The position numbers and the translations under genes are program-made. Of a stretch of DNA of 64,000 nt, positions 41,201-44,200 are shown in pieces. The notes under the pieces were generated by a model. It saw only the letters and a list, made by a program, of their open reading frames with translations, had not been told where the DNA came from and ran no database searches. This DNA comes from Gambelia wislizenii (Eukaryota; Chordata; Lepidosauria; Squamata; Crotaphytidae): contig JAUMIR010000001.1 in NCBI GenBank assembly GCA_030847615.1, positions 439,448,687-439,512,686 of the forward strand. The letters are read 5' to 3'. Position 1 is the stretch's first letter; every line of letters starts with the position of its first letter.

Positions 41201-44200
41201 TCCTCAAGTGGGACGGAGAGCCACTTGAGGGGGTGATCCCCCAGATGATTGAAGTTCACAAGGAACCAACTTTGAAGCACACACATATTGAGCCTCATGA
41301 AGGGCATCACTGCCGTCAGAGAAGCCATGAACCCCAAAATTGTTTGGATGTGGTAAGCCATGACCCTCCGGTATCGGAGACACGTGGAAACAGCCTTCAC
41401 CAAAGCTGCAAACCTATCATCTGGCAAAAGGGCGAGATCTTGCACAGAGTCCACTAGGGAGCCTATGAAGTGCATCCATTGAGGTGGGTGAAGTTTAAAC
41501 TTAACATAGTTCACGACCAGCCCCAGCGGTGGAGAAGAAGCAGAGTACAGTCTATATCATGCATGAGTTGCGGAGGGGACTTTGCCATTAACAGCCAATT
41601 GTCGAGATAGGGAAATACAACCATGCCTCCGCAATGAAGCCATGCCACTACCACAGCAACACACTTAGTGAACACATGAGGGGCTGTACACAGGACAAAT
41701 GGAAGGACACAAAAGCAATAAACCTTCCTGCTGATGGCAAAGCACAGGAATCATCTGTGGGCAGGACAGATGGATGTGAAAATATGAATCCTTCAAGTTG
41801 AGCGTGGTGAACCAATCACCAACCTGTAGCAGTGGCAGAATCTCAGGGTGCATGACCATCCGGAAAAAAGTGGGACAGATATGAGAATTCACCTCCTGGT
41901 GGTCCAAGATGGGACGCAGCCCTCCATCCTTCTTGGAGACAAGGAAATACTGGGAGAAAAAGTGCAGGTGGTAATGGGCGGGTGGGATATGCTCCATAGC
42001 ACCTCTGGACAAGAGAGCACGCATCTCCTCCAGCGATGATGTAGATGGTAGAGTGGTGCAGTAGACCCCGACGGGGCAGGCACTGGACCTCGATGGCATA
42101 TCTTCTGTTGACTATGTCCAACATCCAAGTGTCCTTCGTGATAGCGGTCCAGGCATGATAGAAACTATGGGGGCAATCATGGAATGGTGGGAGGATAACA
42201 GATGAAATGAGGGCACGAGGGGGAGAGTCTTGCCAACAGTCCAACCCGTTGCTTGCCTTGGTCCACAGACTTCCTCTTATAAGGTGACTTGAAGCGACCA
42301 CCAGTCTGGAATTTCCGAGAGGAAGCATCACGGATAAAGGCATGGGCTGTTGGAACCGAGTAGAAGGTAGGCTAAATGGGTGGTAATAGGGATAGAACCT
42401 GCGCCAGTGAGCCTTAGAGCGGTAAGAAGGTTGGGTAGGAAACCCAAACTTCCTAGCAACAGACATCATTTTATGAGTGTGTTCCAATTTTCAGTCTGTA
42501 TTGCCATGAAACAGTCCATTTTTATCAAATGGAAGGTCCTCAATGACCAACCTAGCAGAGTGAAAGAGGCCCAATGATTGCAACCAGGCATGCCTCCAAA
42601 GGGTGACAGTGCTAGTAGGTTCTTGCCAGTATACTCAGCCGCATGTTTTGCTGATTGAGTCTGCTGTGATGCCAAGGAATAGGCTTCATCTCTCAGCACA
42701 ATGACACCATGACAATCTGTTTTGGGCAGCTTATCGAAATAGGGGGCCACCTTCTCCCATAAGAACTTCTGATAGGCCCCCATGCAGGCTGAATAATTGG
42801 CAATGCGCCCCAGGAGACAAGCCATGGAATAAAACTTTCTCCCAATGGCATCAAGCTTCTTTATCGACAGGTGTCGTGTGGACTTTCTGAGAGGACTTTG
42901 AGGGGCATCCACAATAATGGAATTTGGTTTAGAGTGCTGTTAACAACCAGTCCACACCAGACGAGTCAATCTGATAGAGATTATCCAATCTGTTCAATGT
43001 TAGTGGCACAGAGGAAGGGGTACCCCAGCACTTTTTAATCATCTGTTGCAAATAAGGGAGGAAAGACAACGATGCTAAAAAGGGAGCCTGCTGTTGAGCA
43101 TCCCTAAAAATGGAATCATCAATGTCGACCTCAGTGAGGGAGAACTGGAGATCTAGGGAAGCGGCCACGCGGCCCATCTGGTCTGCGAAGGAGTGTACAT
43201 CGTCTGTTGCTGAGGAGGCATCAGTCACTATAGTAATTGGAGACGGCAACTAATGCCTGCTGACGGAAGAGGACGTAGTTGAGAGTATACAAACCTGAGG
43301 AGGTATGATGCTTCAATCACAGGGGAGGAGCCTTTGGGGAGGATTCCTTAGGTTGAACCTCAGGCATACTGTCCTGTGGGTAATCACCAGTGGTCTGGTC
43401 CCTTGGGAGATTCTTGATGGCGCAACCCACCCTGTGCCCCAGACTCATTAAGGTCACACCTGCCCGGTCCAGCATCCGCAGGTGGAGGAGACGGAGGTTC
43501 AGCAAGGTGCAAAGGCCAAGTCCTGGCAGTCCCTGATGGTGAAGCTACCCGAGGCCTGATGGGGTCATGGCGATGCCGAGGAGAGGGATCATACTACTAA
43601 GGTCCTGCAAAGTCATAACAAGAGTAGCAGTCACAGTCAGAAAGATGCTGGTAGTACAATGGGTCCGGGTCCCAATATATGGCTGCATCACAGTGGAAGT
43701 GAGGATACTGGTCAAACTTGATACGGTGATGACAGGACTGAGACGAACTACAAAACTGGGAATGGTGATAGCGTCCACCCCGGTGATGGCCCCGATTCGA
43801 AGAACAAGAATGGGCATAGTGGCGTCCACGGCTTCGAGAGCATGACCTCAAACGTCATTGATCCCTGCTACAAGAGCGGGACCTGGAGGACCAACAGGAA
43901 GTACCTGATCTGGAAGTGTAGGACTGTCAAGATGGTGATCTAGGTCTATCCAGGATCAGTGGTAGAGGCCGGACCAGACAGTCAAAGGGGGCATCTACTG
44001 CACCAGGATCAAGCAGAGGGGCGTGGTCCACGGAGAGTACGGTAACATCAAGCTCCTCTGTTATATCTGCAATCTCACCTTCCAACACCAAAATCATCTC
44101 GTGCAGTCCCACTGGGGATGACAGGCAGGAATTCGGGTCACAGAGTTGCTCGAACAGCTGCTCAGCAGGCATGGTATCTAGCGCTCAACTTCCATCCGCC